This document shows, one piece after another, positions 13,319 through 23,100 of a DNA stretch of 64,000 nt (the first letter of the stretch is position 1; each line of letters begins with the position of its first letter). Both the position numbers and the translations under genes were made by a program. The notes under the pieces were generated by a model. It did not search any database, was not told where the DNA came from, and worked only from the letters and a program-made list of their open reading frames with translations. Source of the DNA: Mytilus trossulus (taxonomy: Eukaryota > Mollusca > Bivalvia > Mytilida > Mytilidae); NCBI RefSeq assembly GCF_036588685.1, contig NC_086386.1:20852931-20916930 (forward strand). The letters are read 5' to 3'.

Positions 13319-13875
13319 AAACAGAAGTTATCACTTTGATTTATTTGAAATTTTCATTTTACTAACTAAGCAAAATGTGTACTAAGTTTCAAGTTGATTG
13401 GACTTAAACTTCATCAAAAGCTACCTTGACCAAAAACTTTAACCTGAGCTTCACACTAACTTTTTCTTTGTTCAGTGGACCATGAAATTGGGGTCAATAC
13501 TATAATTTGACATTAAAATTAGAAAGATCATATCATAGAGAACATGTGTACTAAGTTTCAAATTGATTGGACTTCAACTTCATCAAAAACTACCTCGACC
13601 AAAAACTTTAACCTGAAGTGGGACGAACGAACGGACGAACGGACGAACGAACGAACGGACGAACGGAGGCACAGAGAAAGATCATATCATAGAGAACATG
13701 TGTACTAAGTTTCAAATTGATTGGACTTCAACTTCATCAAAAACTACCTCGACCAAAAACTTTAACCTGAAGTTGGACGAACGAACGGACGAACAGACAA
13801 ACGAACGAACGGACGAACAGAGGCACAGACCAGAAAACATTATGCCCCTCTACTATCGTAGGTGGGGCATAAAAA
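13319..13875 (+). repeat. Second, 5'-truncated copy of the same composite repeat
   Basis: Adjacent continuation with units at about 13431, 13600 and 13756. Two GGACGAACGAACGGACG minisatellites (13620-13672 and 13778-13830) and a second terminal CCCCTCTACTATCGTAGGTG follow. The 13680-13780 segment repeats 13520-13620 almost exactly, indicating very recent unequal crossover. Confidence 0.7.
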
Positions 13876-14216
13876 TTAACAGCTGTAAAAACAAACAGCA
13901 TTTAATCAGATAATAATGTCCAGGGGCAATGCCACTATTACATGTATGTTATCTAATTAGCAAATATTGCTAATATTTAGTCATTACATACCTTGTTTGT
14001 ACTAAAAATATTTTCCATATTGTGATAAGCACACTTTTTAATATTTTTAAAGTAAACAATAAACATTTTTAGTTTATTTATAATTTCTTTATTTAATTTA
14101 TGTTTAATTTAAATGACTTCATTTCTGAGATGTCAAGATACCCCTTGATGTATTGGCAAATTAATAGGAACAAATTCCCTCTCCTATCAATATGACGATA
14201 TAATGATCTTCTGCTC

Positions 14217-14375
14217 ATGGAACTTCCATGTTCTGATCAAGCAATATCTGCCACATTAGCTCCTGTCGAAAGACTATTTAGAATTGCTGTCAAAGTGTTC
14301 AGACCAGAGAGATTCAGAGTAAATGAAAAAACATTAAAATAACTAATGATTATCAAATACAACACTAAAACTATG
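14217..14375 (+). pseudogene. hAT transposase C-terminal fragment
   Basis: Translation from 14217 gives a peptide with ATLAPVERLFRIAVKVFRPE followed by RFRVNEKTLK, a TAA at 14340-14342, then LMIIKYN. It matches what I know of the hAT dimerisation domain (S-x-P-V-E-R-L-F-S-x-A-G-k ... R-x-x-L ... e-x-L-x-f-l-k). The upstream transposase is absent, and the stop falls inside the conserved tail. Full hAT transposases are several hundred residues, so this is a relic. Nearby 14445-14600 is rich in TAATTAATTACA and could be a subterminal part of the element, but I cannot show it. Confidence 0.75.
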
Positions 14376-14444
14376 CTTACATGAATATTTTACATATGTT
14401 TGCATTTTATATCCATGTATAATTTTTGTTAAAAAAATTTATGA

Positions 14445-14600
14445 TGAAATGATATGTGTAATTTAATTAATTACTTTAGTAAAGTAATTGTAATTTAATT
14501 AATTACATTTCATTAACTGTGTAATGTGTAATTGATGTAATTGATCATTTTTGCAATGTAATGTGTAATTTAATTAATTACATTCCAATGTAATTGACCC
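14445..14600. repeat. TAATTAATTACA-rich low-complexity block
   Basis: Repeated GTAATTTAATTAATTACATT motifs, many self-complementary, lie just after the hAT relic. Likely decayed element sequence. Confidence 0.5.
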
Positions 14601-14610
14601 CAAGTCTGGT

Positions 14611-14798
14611 ATATACAACTCGTCTAAACATCAACCCAACAATGTTAGATCAGTAAATTTGCTTTCGCAAATTTTTGGTTCTTCCCTCGCCGGTATTCGA
14701 ACCCATGTACTGTAGTACGCCGCTAGATTAAAACTGCAAAAGCAAATTTACAGATCTAACATTGTTGGGTTGATGTTTAGACGAGTTGTATATATATA
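14611..14798 (-). mobile_element. Fold-back element with tRNA-like core
   Basis: Arms 14611-14669 and 14734-14794 are nearly perfect reverse complements (ATACAACTCGTCTAAACATC ... GATGTTTAGACGAGTTGTAT). The core, on the minus strand, contains GGGTTCGAATACCGG. This resembles a tRNA T-arm or pol III B box and is followed by GAAGAACCA, with TCTAGCGGCG upstream in A-box-like position. It looks like a tRNA-derived sequence captured in a palindrome. I do not call a functional tRNA because arms and stems do not make a clean cloverleaf. Confidence 0.7.
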
Positions 14799-15459
14799 TA
14801 ATATATCGAAAGCAGATCATCATATATACATAAACAAGTCTAAATTGAAAACAACGTTCAAACCTCTGATTGCGTTAGATAACAACCGCAATTTTTATAC
14901 ATGTGCATGCAACAAAGTTTGTTGTAGAAGGGTCTAAATACAGCACAAACAACATTTTCCAAAAGACCAAAAGAGTGAAAAAAAAATATTTTAACAAAAC
15001 GCATTCGACTAGCAGGTCGAACAACTGATGTTCTTTAACCCTGCTGACTGCCATTGGCGATTGCCAAATAAATTGATCACAAGGTGTAACAAAATGAATC
15101 TCTATATTAACTTAATACCAAGTAGACAACAATAAACTTGCTACAAAGATGGTAAACCACAACACGAAGTGCTAAACTTTTTACTCCATATCCGGATTTC
15201 GACAATTAATGTCTCTTCAGTGATGTTAGGGATCGAAAAATATTTGGAAGGCTATTTAATTTACCTCAATTTAGGATAATATGAGTGATACCAAGCAAAA
15301 ACTGTGGCTTGTAAGCTTAATATCGAAATATCAATTACTTGATATATAATGATCTTCTTTCGATTTGTAAACAAAGCCATCTTCAAATTCACCAATTTAG
15401 CATCTTATGTATGGCAAGCCGTTTTTATATTTATTCAATTTCAAGTTATGAATATCTTA

Positions 15460-15885
15460 TCAAGCTAATAAGATGTATTATAAAGTAGATAAGATATTTA
15501 ATAATGTTTATAAGATATTTTATTTAATTTGAATTAAATAAGATATTTTATTTAATTTGAATTTAATAAGATATCTTATTTATTTTATAAGATATCTTAT
15601 TTATTTTATAAGATATCTTATTAACTTAATTAGATATCTTGTATAGTTTATAAGATATCTTATATGCTTTTAAAGATATCTTTTCAACAAATACCTTATG
15701 AGATAGCTTGTATAGTTTATACGATATCTTTAAAAGTATATCTTATTTACTTTATTATATATCTTATTAAGTATACAAGATATTTTATATGATTGATTTA
15801 TCAGATATCTTATTTACTTAATAAGATATCTTATTTAGTTTATTGGATGTCTTATTAACTAATATAATATATCTTATCTAAAATG
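15460..15885. repeat. AAGATATCTT satellite-like array
   Basis: Diverged tandem repeats of about 20 bp built on the palindrome AAGATATCTTATT, spaced by TTATTTAT or TAGTTTATA. The best units lie at 15560-15665, and 15780-15850 is another good stretch. No coding content. Confidence 0.7.
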
Positions 15886-15889
15886 ACAT

Positions 15890-16930
15890 AATTAAATAAA
15901 TCCAACAATGAACGCTCCTTCTGGAACTATGCGGCAGTAAATAAATCATGTGATCGCACTTTTGAAATGGCAGATGAGAAGAGTCGGTTATTGATAAATT
16001 TTCGTGATATTATCCAGAAACAGATAGAATGAATTTCATAACAGCGTGGACATGGACACTTAGTAATTAAAAGCTTGACAAAACAACAATCTGATATACT
16101 CCTCTTTCTGGTGTCAGGTCTACTTGGAAATTGATAAAATAAAAAAGCTGTTTTTTGGGGGTAATTACCTTTTAATTTCCTGTTTTTACTTGGACAAACA
16201 AGGTAAAGGTTAACCAAAAATGTAAATGTAACAATGAAATACAATTTTTTATATGCTTTATATTTCCAAACCACTAAATCAAATATCCACGAAAATACAT
16301 TTTTTCCTCAATTCAACAAAATTGGCATCCACCAAAAATAAATGTATACACAGTAACTTGTATACTGTAGAAAATATTGAATGAAAATCAACCTGACTAT
16401 AATCCATACCCTTTGTTTCTTTAGTCCATTCATAAACCCTCGATAATTCTTCTAGTAAACCCATTTTCGTAAAAAAAAAAAACACAAAAAAACAATGAAC
16501 ATGATATATTAAATATATTTTAGCATTAACTTGATTAGCCATTTTGACTTATATTCTTGCACACTTTTCTTTTCAATGTATTTTCAAACCAAGAAAAAAC
16601 ATGCATTATAATTATTAATTACTTCTATTCTTTTGAAAAGAAATAAGTTTTCCAGATAACAGTAGAGCATAATTTTCCTTTTGAAATAATACCATTACAT
16701 AGCAGTCCTGTTTGAAATCAAGGCCTTTGGTGCAGTAAGCTATCATTCTATCAATTGAGCGGAAACTCAACAAGCACAGATACACGGGTCAATGTTGAGG
16801 TTATAATTCTACAAAGTGGAGTTTGTTTGTGTTTAATGTCACTTTCAACGAGCCAGGCTTTATCATGGTGCCCACGTTTTATAGGTGGAGGCAATTCATG
16901 TACCTTAGTATTGATGTTATGTCGGCTATT
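15890..16930. other. Unassigned stretch with two minus-strand open frames
   Basis: Open frames of 115 codons (15927-16274) and 87 codons (16279-16542) lie on the minus strand. I recognise no domain, signal or splice pattern in them, and composition is like the surrounding AT-rich DNA. Part of the second, near 16280-16330, overlaps a known dispersed repeat piece. Confidence 0.3.
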
Positions 16931-16939
16931 CGTTTCTTA

Positions 16940-17236
16940 TGTTGTACTGTTATACCACTGTCCCAGGTTATGGGGGGGGGGGGGGGTAAGGATCCCGCTA
17001 ACATGTTTAACCCCGCCACATTATTGATGTATGTGCCTGTCCCAAGTCAGGAGCCTGTAATTCAGTAGTTGTCGTTTGTTTATGTGTTACGTATTTGTTT
17101 TTCGTTAACTTTTTTTACATAAATTAGGCCGTTAGTTTTCTCGTTTGAATTGTTTTACGTTGTCTTATCGGGACCATTTATAGCTGACTATGCGGTATGG
17201 GCTTTGCTTATTGTTGAAGGCCATACGGTGACCTAT
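16940..17236 (+). repeat. Dispersed repeat tail (CCCGCCACATT ... GTCGGGACC type)
   Basis: After a G tract at 16971-16987 comes GTTTAACCCCGCCACATT, CCTGTCCCAAGTCAGGAGCC and GACTATGCGGTATGGGCTTT. A diverged version of its first part (TTAACCCCGCCGCATTTTTT, CAGGAGCC) lies at 61345-61388 within the Penelope-like element. I interpret it as a retroelement 3' tail. Confidence 0.55.
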
Positions 17237-17420
17237 ATAGATATAGGAAGATGTGGTGTGAGTGCCAATGAGACAACTCTCCATCCAAATAACAATTTAA
17301 AAAGTAAACCATTATAGGTTAAAGTACGGCCTCCAACACGAAGCCTTGGCTCACACCGAACAACAAGCTATAAAGGTCCCCAAAATTACTAGTGTAAAAC
17401 CATTCAAACGGGAAAACCAA
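17237..17420 (+). repeat. Dispersed mussel-type repeat, long copy
   Basis: Same family as 9781-9915 and extends further: GATATAGGAAGATGTGGTGT, CGGCCTCCAACACGAAGCC and GTGTAAAACCATTCAAACGG. Confidence 0.7.
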
Positions 17421-18069
17421 CGGACTAATCTATATAAACAATACGAGAAACACGTATATATTACATAAACAAACGACAGCTACTGTACATCAGATTCCTG
17501 ACTTAGGACAGGTGCAATCATTTGCAGCGGGATTAAACGTTTTAATGGATCCAAACCTTCTCCCTTTTTCCTGAAACAATAACATAACATCACAACATAG
17601 AAAAACACACGATAAAATATCAATTGGCAGACTTATCTCAATCAAAAAACGTATGATTTACACAATGAACGAATAAATTTGATCTGCGATATCTGAATAC
17701 AAATGCACAGTTAATTAAATATTAGAGACAAACATTCATGACCAAAAAGCTAACAAACAAATTCAAACAAAGCCATGGCAAGACACCACTGTGAAATATT
17801 TAACCAATCAATATTCATTTTAGAAAAAAAAACGGTTTTAAAAAAATAATTATAATCTTGAAGTTTATACAAATGTAGTAGGAATAAGTGAAAAATTGAA
17901 AATATTACAAATAATCAAAGCTAGTGTACAGACAGATCCATATAAATAAAAAAAATAACAATAAAGTATTGTAAACAGTATCAACAGGTCGAATTAACAA
18001 GAAAATATGAATTGAGAGTACTCGCAGTTACTGACAGCTAGTTAAAAGCCAAAACCAATTAATAATATA

Positions 18070-18350
18070 GTTGTTAATGTTTGTGTCATTTTGGTCTTTT
18101 GTGGAAAGTTGTCTCATTGGCAATAATACCACATCTTCTTTTTTATTTGTTCTTGGAAATCTAATATTGAACTTTCGGTTCGAAGTAAAGAGCAGCTTAT
18201 ACTTTTTGGACCTTTTGGATAATAGTTCTTCATCTTTTATATAAGCTTTGGATTTCAAATAGTTGGGCCACGAGCATCACTGAAAAGACATGTATTGTCG
18301 AAATGCGCATCTGGTGCAAGAAATTGGTACCGTTAATTTTATTATATTGT
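18070..18350 (-). repeat. Dispersed repeat fragments
   Basis: 18095-18150 is a minus-strand copy of the GCCAATGAGACAACT family. 18268-18350 (CACGAGCATCACTGAAAAG, GCGCATCTGGTGCAAGAAAT) is another repeat that I associate with mussel retroelement tails. No gene. Confidence 0.5.
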
Positions 18351-18410
18351 GGCGGGAAAAACGTATTAATTTTAAAAATGTTGTATCCGATGTTTTAGTG
18401 TCACACCATT

Positions 18411-18672
18411 GTTTATAGTGATGCTAATGGAACTGGATATGGTAGATTTACAGTAGAAAATCCTAAGAATATTTGCTCATGGTATGTGGCATGAAAACGA
18501 TGTACACCACAGTTCTACTTGGAAAAAACTTACGGCTGTTAAATGCGTATTGCATTCTTTGATAGATTTTATGAGAGATAAACGCATTAAAATGGTTTAC
18601 GGATAACCAAAACGTTGTTTCAATTGTTCATAAGGGCAGCCAGATAGCATTGTCAATGCAAAATGGTAGTTT
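18411..18672 (+). pseudogene. RNase H-like retroelement fragment (DIRS-like)
   Basis: One frame from 18411 gives VYSDANGTGYGRFTVENP. A second frame gives SSTWKKLTAVKCVLHSLIDF, then FTDNQNVVSIVHKGS in a third frame. These are the beta1 D-A-S/N-x-x-G-[YW]-G, S-S-T-W-R-E-L and [YF]-T-D-N-Q-N-V motifs of the RNase H domain. I recall this order from DIRS-type and related retroelements of invertebrates. At least two frameshifts and stops make it dead. No reverse transcriptase is seen next to it. Confidence 0.65.
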
Positions 18673-19031
18673 TATATTGGTCTAGGAGGGGGTCAGACGT
18701 TAATCGGTAATATGTTTAATAAATTCTGCAAATCAAGGCACACATCCAAATCTAGCTGGAGTGATATCCTCCACCTTAAATGAATATATATTACTGTCAG
18801 TTTATAATAAACTCAACCGGCTAATTTGAAATATAAAATTATTTGAATAAGAATTGATAATTTGGACTGTCTTATACTGAGTCACTTAAACCAAAAGAAA
18901 ATGCCTTTACAAGTCAAGAATATGACTCGTTTGATTTGTTTGAACATTTAATTTTGCCATTTGACTACGGACTTACCGTTTTGAATATTCCTCGGAGTTC
19001 GGTATTTTTTTATTTTGCTTTCTACATACAC

Positions 19032-19283
19032 TTAGGCAGCAACCATTTGATTTTCGGGGGGGGGGGGGGGGGGGGCTATGGGTTTTTTTTTTCTTCTGTA
19101 AAGCGAAAAACAATCTATTTTTTTCGCGACAAGTCGAAAACAGTTTTATTCTTTTCAATTTTAGCATTTCATAAAGTGGCAGCTGAGGGTGTAACAAACA
19201 ATTTTTTTTTCAGAATTCAAAACAAATTATTTTTTCTCCAAAAACTGGAAACTTTTTTATCAAAAAAAAACCAGGGCATAAAA
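19032..19283 (-). mobile_element. One-ended copy of TTAGGCAGCAACC fold-back element
   Basis: Opens TTAGGCAGCAACCATTTGAT followed by TTTC and a G tract of about 21. The interior then runs as the reverse complement of the interior of the complete copy at 27698-27987 (CGACAAG..CGAAAACAG, GGCAGCTGAGGGTG). The far terminal repeat is missing. Confidence 0.65.
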
Positions 19284-19586
19284 TCAGTTACATATGATTG
19301 ACATAATTGATAATTAAAACAATGAACAAAACAGTGTACAATGCATTCTTATACCAGGAAAACCCATGATACGAGGATACAATACAGTTAAAGTTTGGCC
19401 AAAGACATATCTTCGTCTTTTTCTTCCTCCAGTAACCGACCGCTGTCACCTGGTTGACTATCCTGCCACATTTTTGGAGTGCGCACATGGATTTTTTTTT
19501 GAAATGTAAGAACAAAAACAAAAACTGGGTGAAATTAACATACAGGTGCAAGTATATTATATATTTAACTACAACTAAAAGATAAG

Positions 19587-20103
19587 TACGGAAGCGTATT
19601 AGCGCCACACATTTTTTTTTTTTTTATTTTTCTTCCTATGTTTGCGTTGTAACGCAAACCTTTGCGTTGTAACGCAAACCTTTGCGATATAACGCAAACC
19701 TTTGCGTTATAACGCAAACATTTGCGATATAACGCAAACCTTTGCGTTATAACGCAAACATTTGCGATATAGCGCAAACCTTTAATATGACTATAAACTA
19801 TATCTATTTTCTTGTTAAATTATATACTTTTCTGATGCACAAATCAGTCTTAATTTATGTATAATTGCACTTCAATTATTCCATTATTCCTATGCATATT
19901 TATTATAATGATTTGGCCTTGTATGTATGTTTCTTTTTTTATCTACTAGTAAATCACATCCGAAATGAATGACAGACGGACATATATACAAAACTTAATG
20001 AATAACTGAAATAAAGATGTTTGCGTTAACGCAAATGCAAATGTTATAACGCAAACATAAGAAGAAAAAAAAAAAAAATGTGTGGCGCTAATACGCTTCC
20101 GTA
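19587..20103. mobile_element. Fold-back element with seven 20-bp palindromic subterminal repeats
   Basis: The left arm from 19587 (TACGGAAGCGTATTAGCGCC, ACACA, T tract, TTCTTCCTATGTTTGCGTT) is reverse-complemented at 20045-20103. Inside the left end, 19641-19780 holds seven head-to-tail units of exactly 20 bp, TTTGCG(TT/AT)(GT/AT)AACGCAAAC(C/A), each self-complementary. The right end has diverged single units (20020-20056). An extra GGAAGCG-containing repeat (CTAATACGCTTCCGTA) follows at 20104-20119. No coding capacity in the roughly 230-bp centre. A non-autonomous DNA element is the simplest reading. Confidence 0.75.
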
Positions 20104-20119
20104 CTAATACGCTTCCGTA

Positions 20120-23100
20120 GATATGTCTATACTAGCCACGAAGTAGTTTTTATGATGATATTCAACAGTTATACATGTATGTCAAAATAAGGTTTAGATA
20201 ATTTAACTTATTTTCAAGACTACAGGTTGTGCAAAATAATAAAAGTCTTATCAATTGTGTAAGGATTTAAAAAGGAGTAGGACCACGAAGCCGAAGGGTT
20301 AAAAACGGCCCTGTCTCAGAAATTGACGAAATTACTGCAGAAGGATTACTTATTGTTATTGTAGTCTCAGCGTCTATTTATCTTGGTTTGTTTGCACTCT
20401 AAAAACAGAAACATAACAGTCATATAAAATTTATTTTAGTTTATAGCAATTGTTAAAGTTCTTACCTCGGAAACGGCGGCTTTGAATTAGGTTTTGCTTA
20501 TTAGCAAAAGTTAATTTTTGATGCAGCCACGGTCCTCGGCTAGGCTAAATATTGATTCAAACAAAGTCAAAGTGTCAAACTATCAAAATAAGAGTAACAT
20601 AACGTTGGTCAGAAATTGACATTAACGGCATCCCGGTATGATTCCGGGTATTACGTCACATTATTGTTGTCACAAAAGTATGATTTCATAAAATTATAAT
20701 AACTGGCTAAACTTGTATTGTTTAAACTATCCTTTTCTAAATCCTTTTAGATTTTAAGCTTATTCTCGCTTAACGTTTACTACAGTACCTGTGCGTAATT
20801 TAAAATTAATTCCACACATTAATACTTTACGTATATCCATGCAATAGAAGAAGAAGTAGAAGAAGAAGAAAAGGAATATCGATATAGACGTAGATATGTC
20901 TTAGCTTTTAAGATTTCACCTTATTTCTCTTTTATATTTTGTCACCTCAAAGGGACAATATCGTTACTTTGTGGCCATACTCCTGATTTAAGGACAGGTC
21001 CAAGGTCAGGGGATAGGGGGCGTTACTATCCAAACTGATAAAAAAAACAGAAACTTACTTGTAAATAAAAAGAAGGGGTATAATTGCCAATGAGACATTT
21101 CTCCTCCAGAGACCAAATAAAATACATGTAAATAAAATGTAGAAAGTTAGCAACTATAGGTCACTGTACGGCCTTCAGCAATTAAAATTAATCAAGGGCA
21201 TCCGATATAGTTTCTCGATATAATGTCATTTTTATAATTTTGAAATATGTTGAAGGCATTGGCGAGTTATAAAATAATCATAGGTCACCATGCTTTTTTT
21301 TTCTAGAAAATTGAGGCTGAAAATTGGGGATTTGTGCAATTGTGTAAAAAGTTAGGCAATGTTATCAAATTTTTGGAGTAGCCATTCATCGTCGTAAATT
21401 AATAAGATCGTGTTTAATCTGAAGCTATGATAAGTGAAAATAGGGGGGGGGGGGGAGGATAAATCCCTACAATTATTCAAGCCTTGCTCAAAGTGGTGTT
21501 CTTTTTTTTTTTAGCTAATAATAGAGTGGTTCTGAAAATGATTTTTTTTATCATTTTTCTACACAAACTGTATTTTGTCGTGCTTTCTCCAAATCTGAAA
21601 TAATACAATATATGTCACCGTGCTGGATTCAAAGATAAACGCGATTGATCTTTAAATACTGTGTCCCCCTTGGTAATCTCAACGTAAGCGCTAAAATGCA
21701 CGACGCCGCTGGCAAACAACTTCGACGGCTCCCGCCAATAATATCTGCAAGTTATCGGCGACATTTTTCAGATGTATAAATATTACTTATGAAGAGCTAC
21801 CTATAAATTGGTAATATTGTGTTAAGAATCAAATCATGTGAAACATAAATACTTCTCTCTGTGTAGTTCAAGTGAGAAACATCTCAAGAAAGGTTATTAC
21901 GGACTGTTCATATATATTACGGCTTTTAAAAATTATTTTATTTCGGTATGTTGACGTCTAGGCGTTTTTTGTTTTGTTTTTGTTGTTGTTTTGTTTGGTG
22001 GGCTGCTGTTTCATTAAAATATCCCTTAAAATCTTTTTAATCACGTTTTTCTGAATCATTTTTAAGAATTTCACATTTATTATCGACTCCTAGAGTCGAT
22101 ATTAAGAATTGAACGATGGACAGTTAGTGCGTAAATTTTGCTTGCTACCTGATTGGAAGATATTACGAGACGTCAATAATCAAAGTTTATTGATTGGTTA
22201 GGACAATCCAAACTTAGTAAATGTCCTTCAATCCCGTAGAGTATCGGATTTGTCCTCTCTGTTTTAGCAATTATATTTTGCCTGGTCATTAATCATGCAT
22301 ATTCATGATATAAGTACACAGGTTACTTTTATCTATAAATAGTCGAATCTTCTGGAGTTTCGTAAACAACAACGTGAAACAATATATTCTACTTCATAAC
22401 GTGTGACCTCACGTGTATGGTTAAATTTGTTGATTGATGCACGTGGCTACTCTAGTAAATGAATTTATCTACAAAGCGAGAGCTCTTTCCATTTTTATCA
22501 GCTAAGAGTCGACTAGCCCTTTTAAAAGGCTAATGCTTGTTAGTCAATAAAGAATCGACCACACTACAGTCCGATATGCGGTTTAAATAGAACAAAAGAA
22601 TTCGACCTCTTGTGTTTAGAAGGTAGAAAAGTGAAATGAACTTTGTATACGTTTGTAAAGATGTCACAAAAGTTACTTTTCGTAAAGTCATTATAAATAT
22701 TTGCATTCACGTTGATTAATTTTCATATTGTACAATTGTTAACAACGCAACTTGCAAAAAATCGTTTTTAAAACGACCATAAGTCAAGTTGTTACGTTAT
22801 TTAGGGGGTCTCCTTATAAACTGCTACTTTTTTTGGCCCGACATAGAAAAAATCTGAGAAAAATTACAAAAGTTAAATAATGAATTGTCAATCGTTTAAG
22901 ACCATTCACAAAGTGGCACACCTAAATTTGACATTTGTACGCAATTTCAAAGTTGGATGTTATATGACGGGGTTTTGTTAATTAATTTACGCATCGAACA
23001 CGCCCCGTCCTACATAACATCACATGCCTTTTTAGTGATTAAAACGGGTTTTTTTTAATAATACTTGCATGTTTGACAAGTTTTCTTCTTAAACAATTAC

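Noticed and set aside
14665-14735. Functional tRNA gene
   Set aside because: Only the T-arm/B-box is convincing; acceptor and D stems do not pair well and it sits inside a palindrome.
15927-16274. 115-codon minus-strand open frame
   Set aside because: No recognisable domain, leader or splice context; AT-rich codons like flanking DNA; likely chance.
18973-19777. Several 70-120 codon frames around G and T tracts
   Set aside because: Produced by homopolymers and the 20-bp palindromic array of mobile elements.
19641-19780. CRISPR-like array of 20-bp repeats
   Set aside because: Units are contiguous without spacers, self-complementary, and inside a eukaryotic fold-back element.
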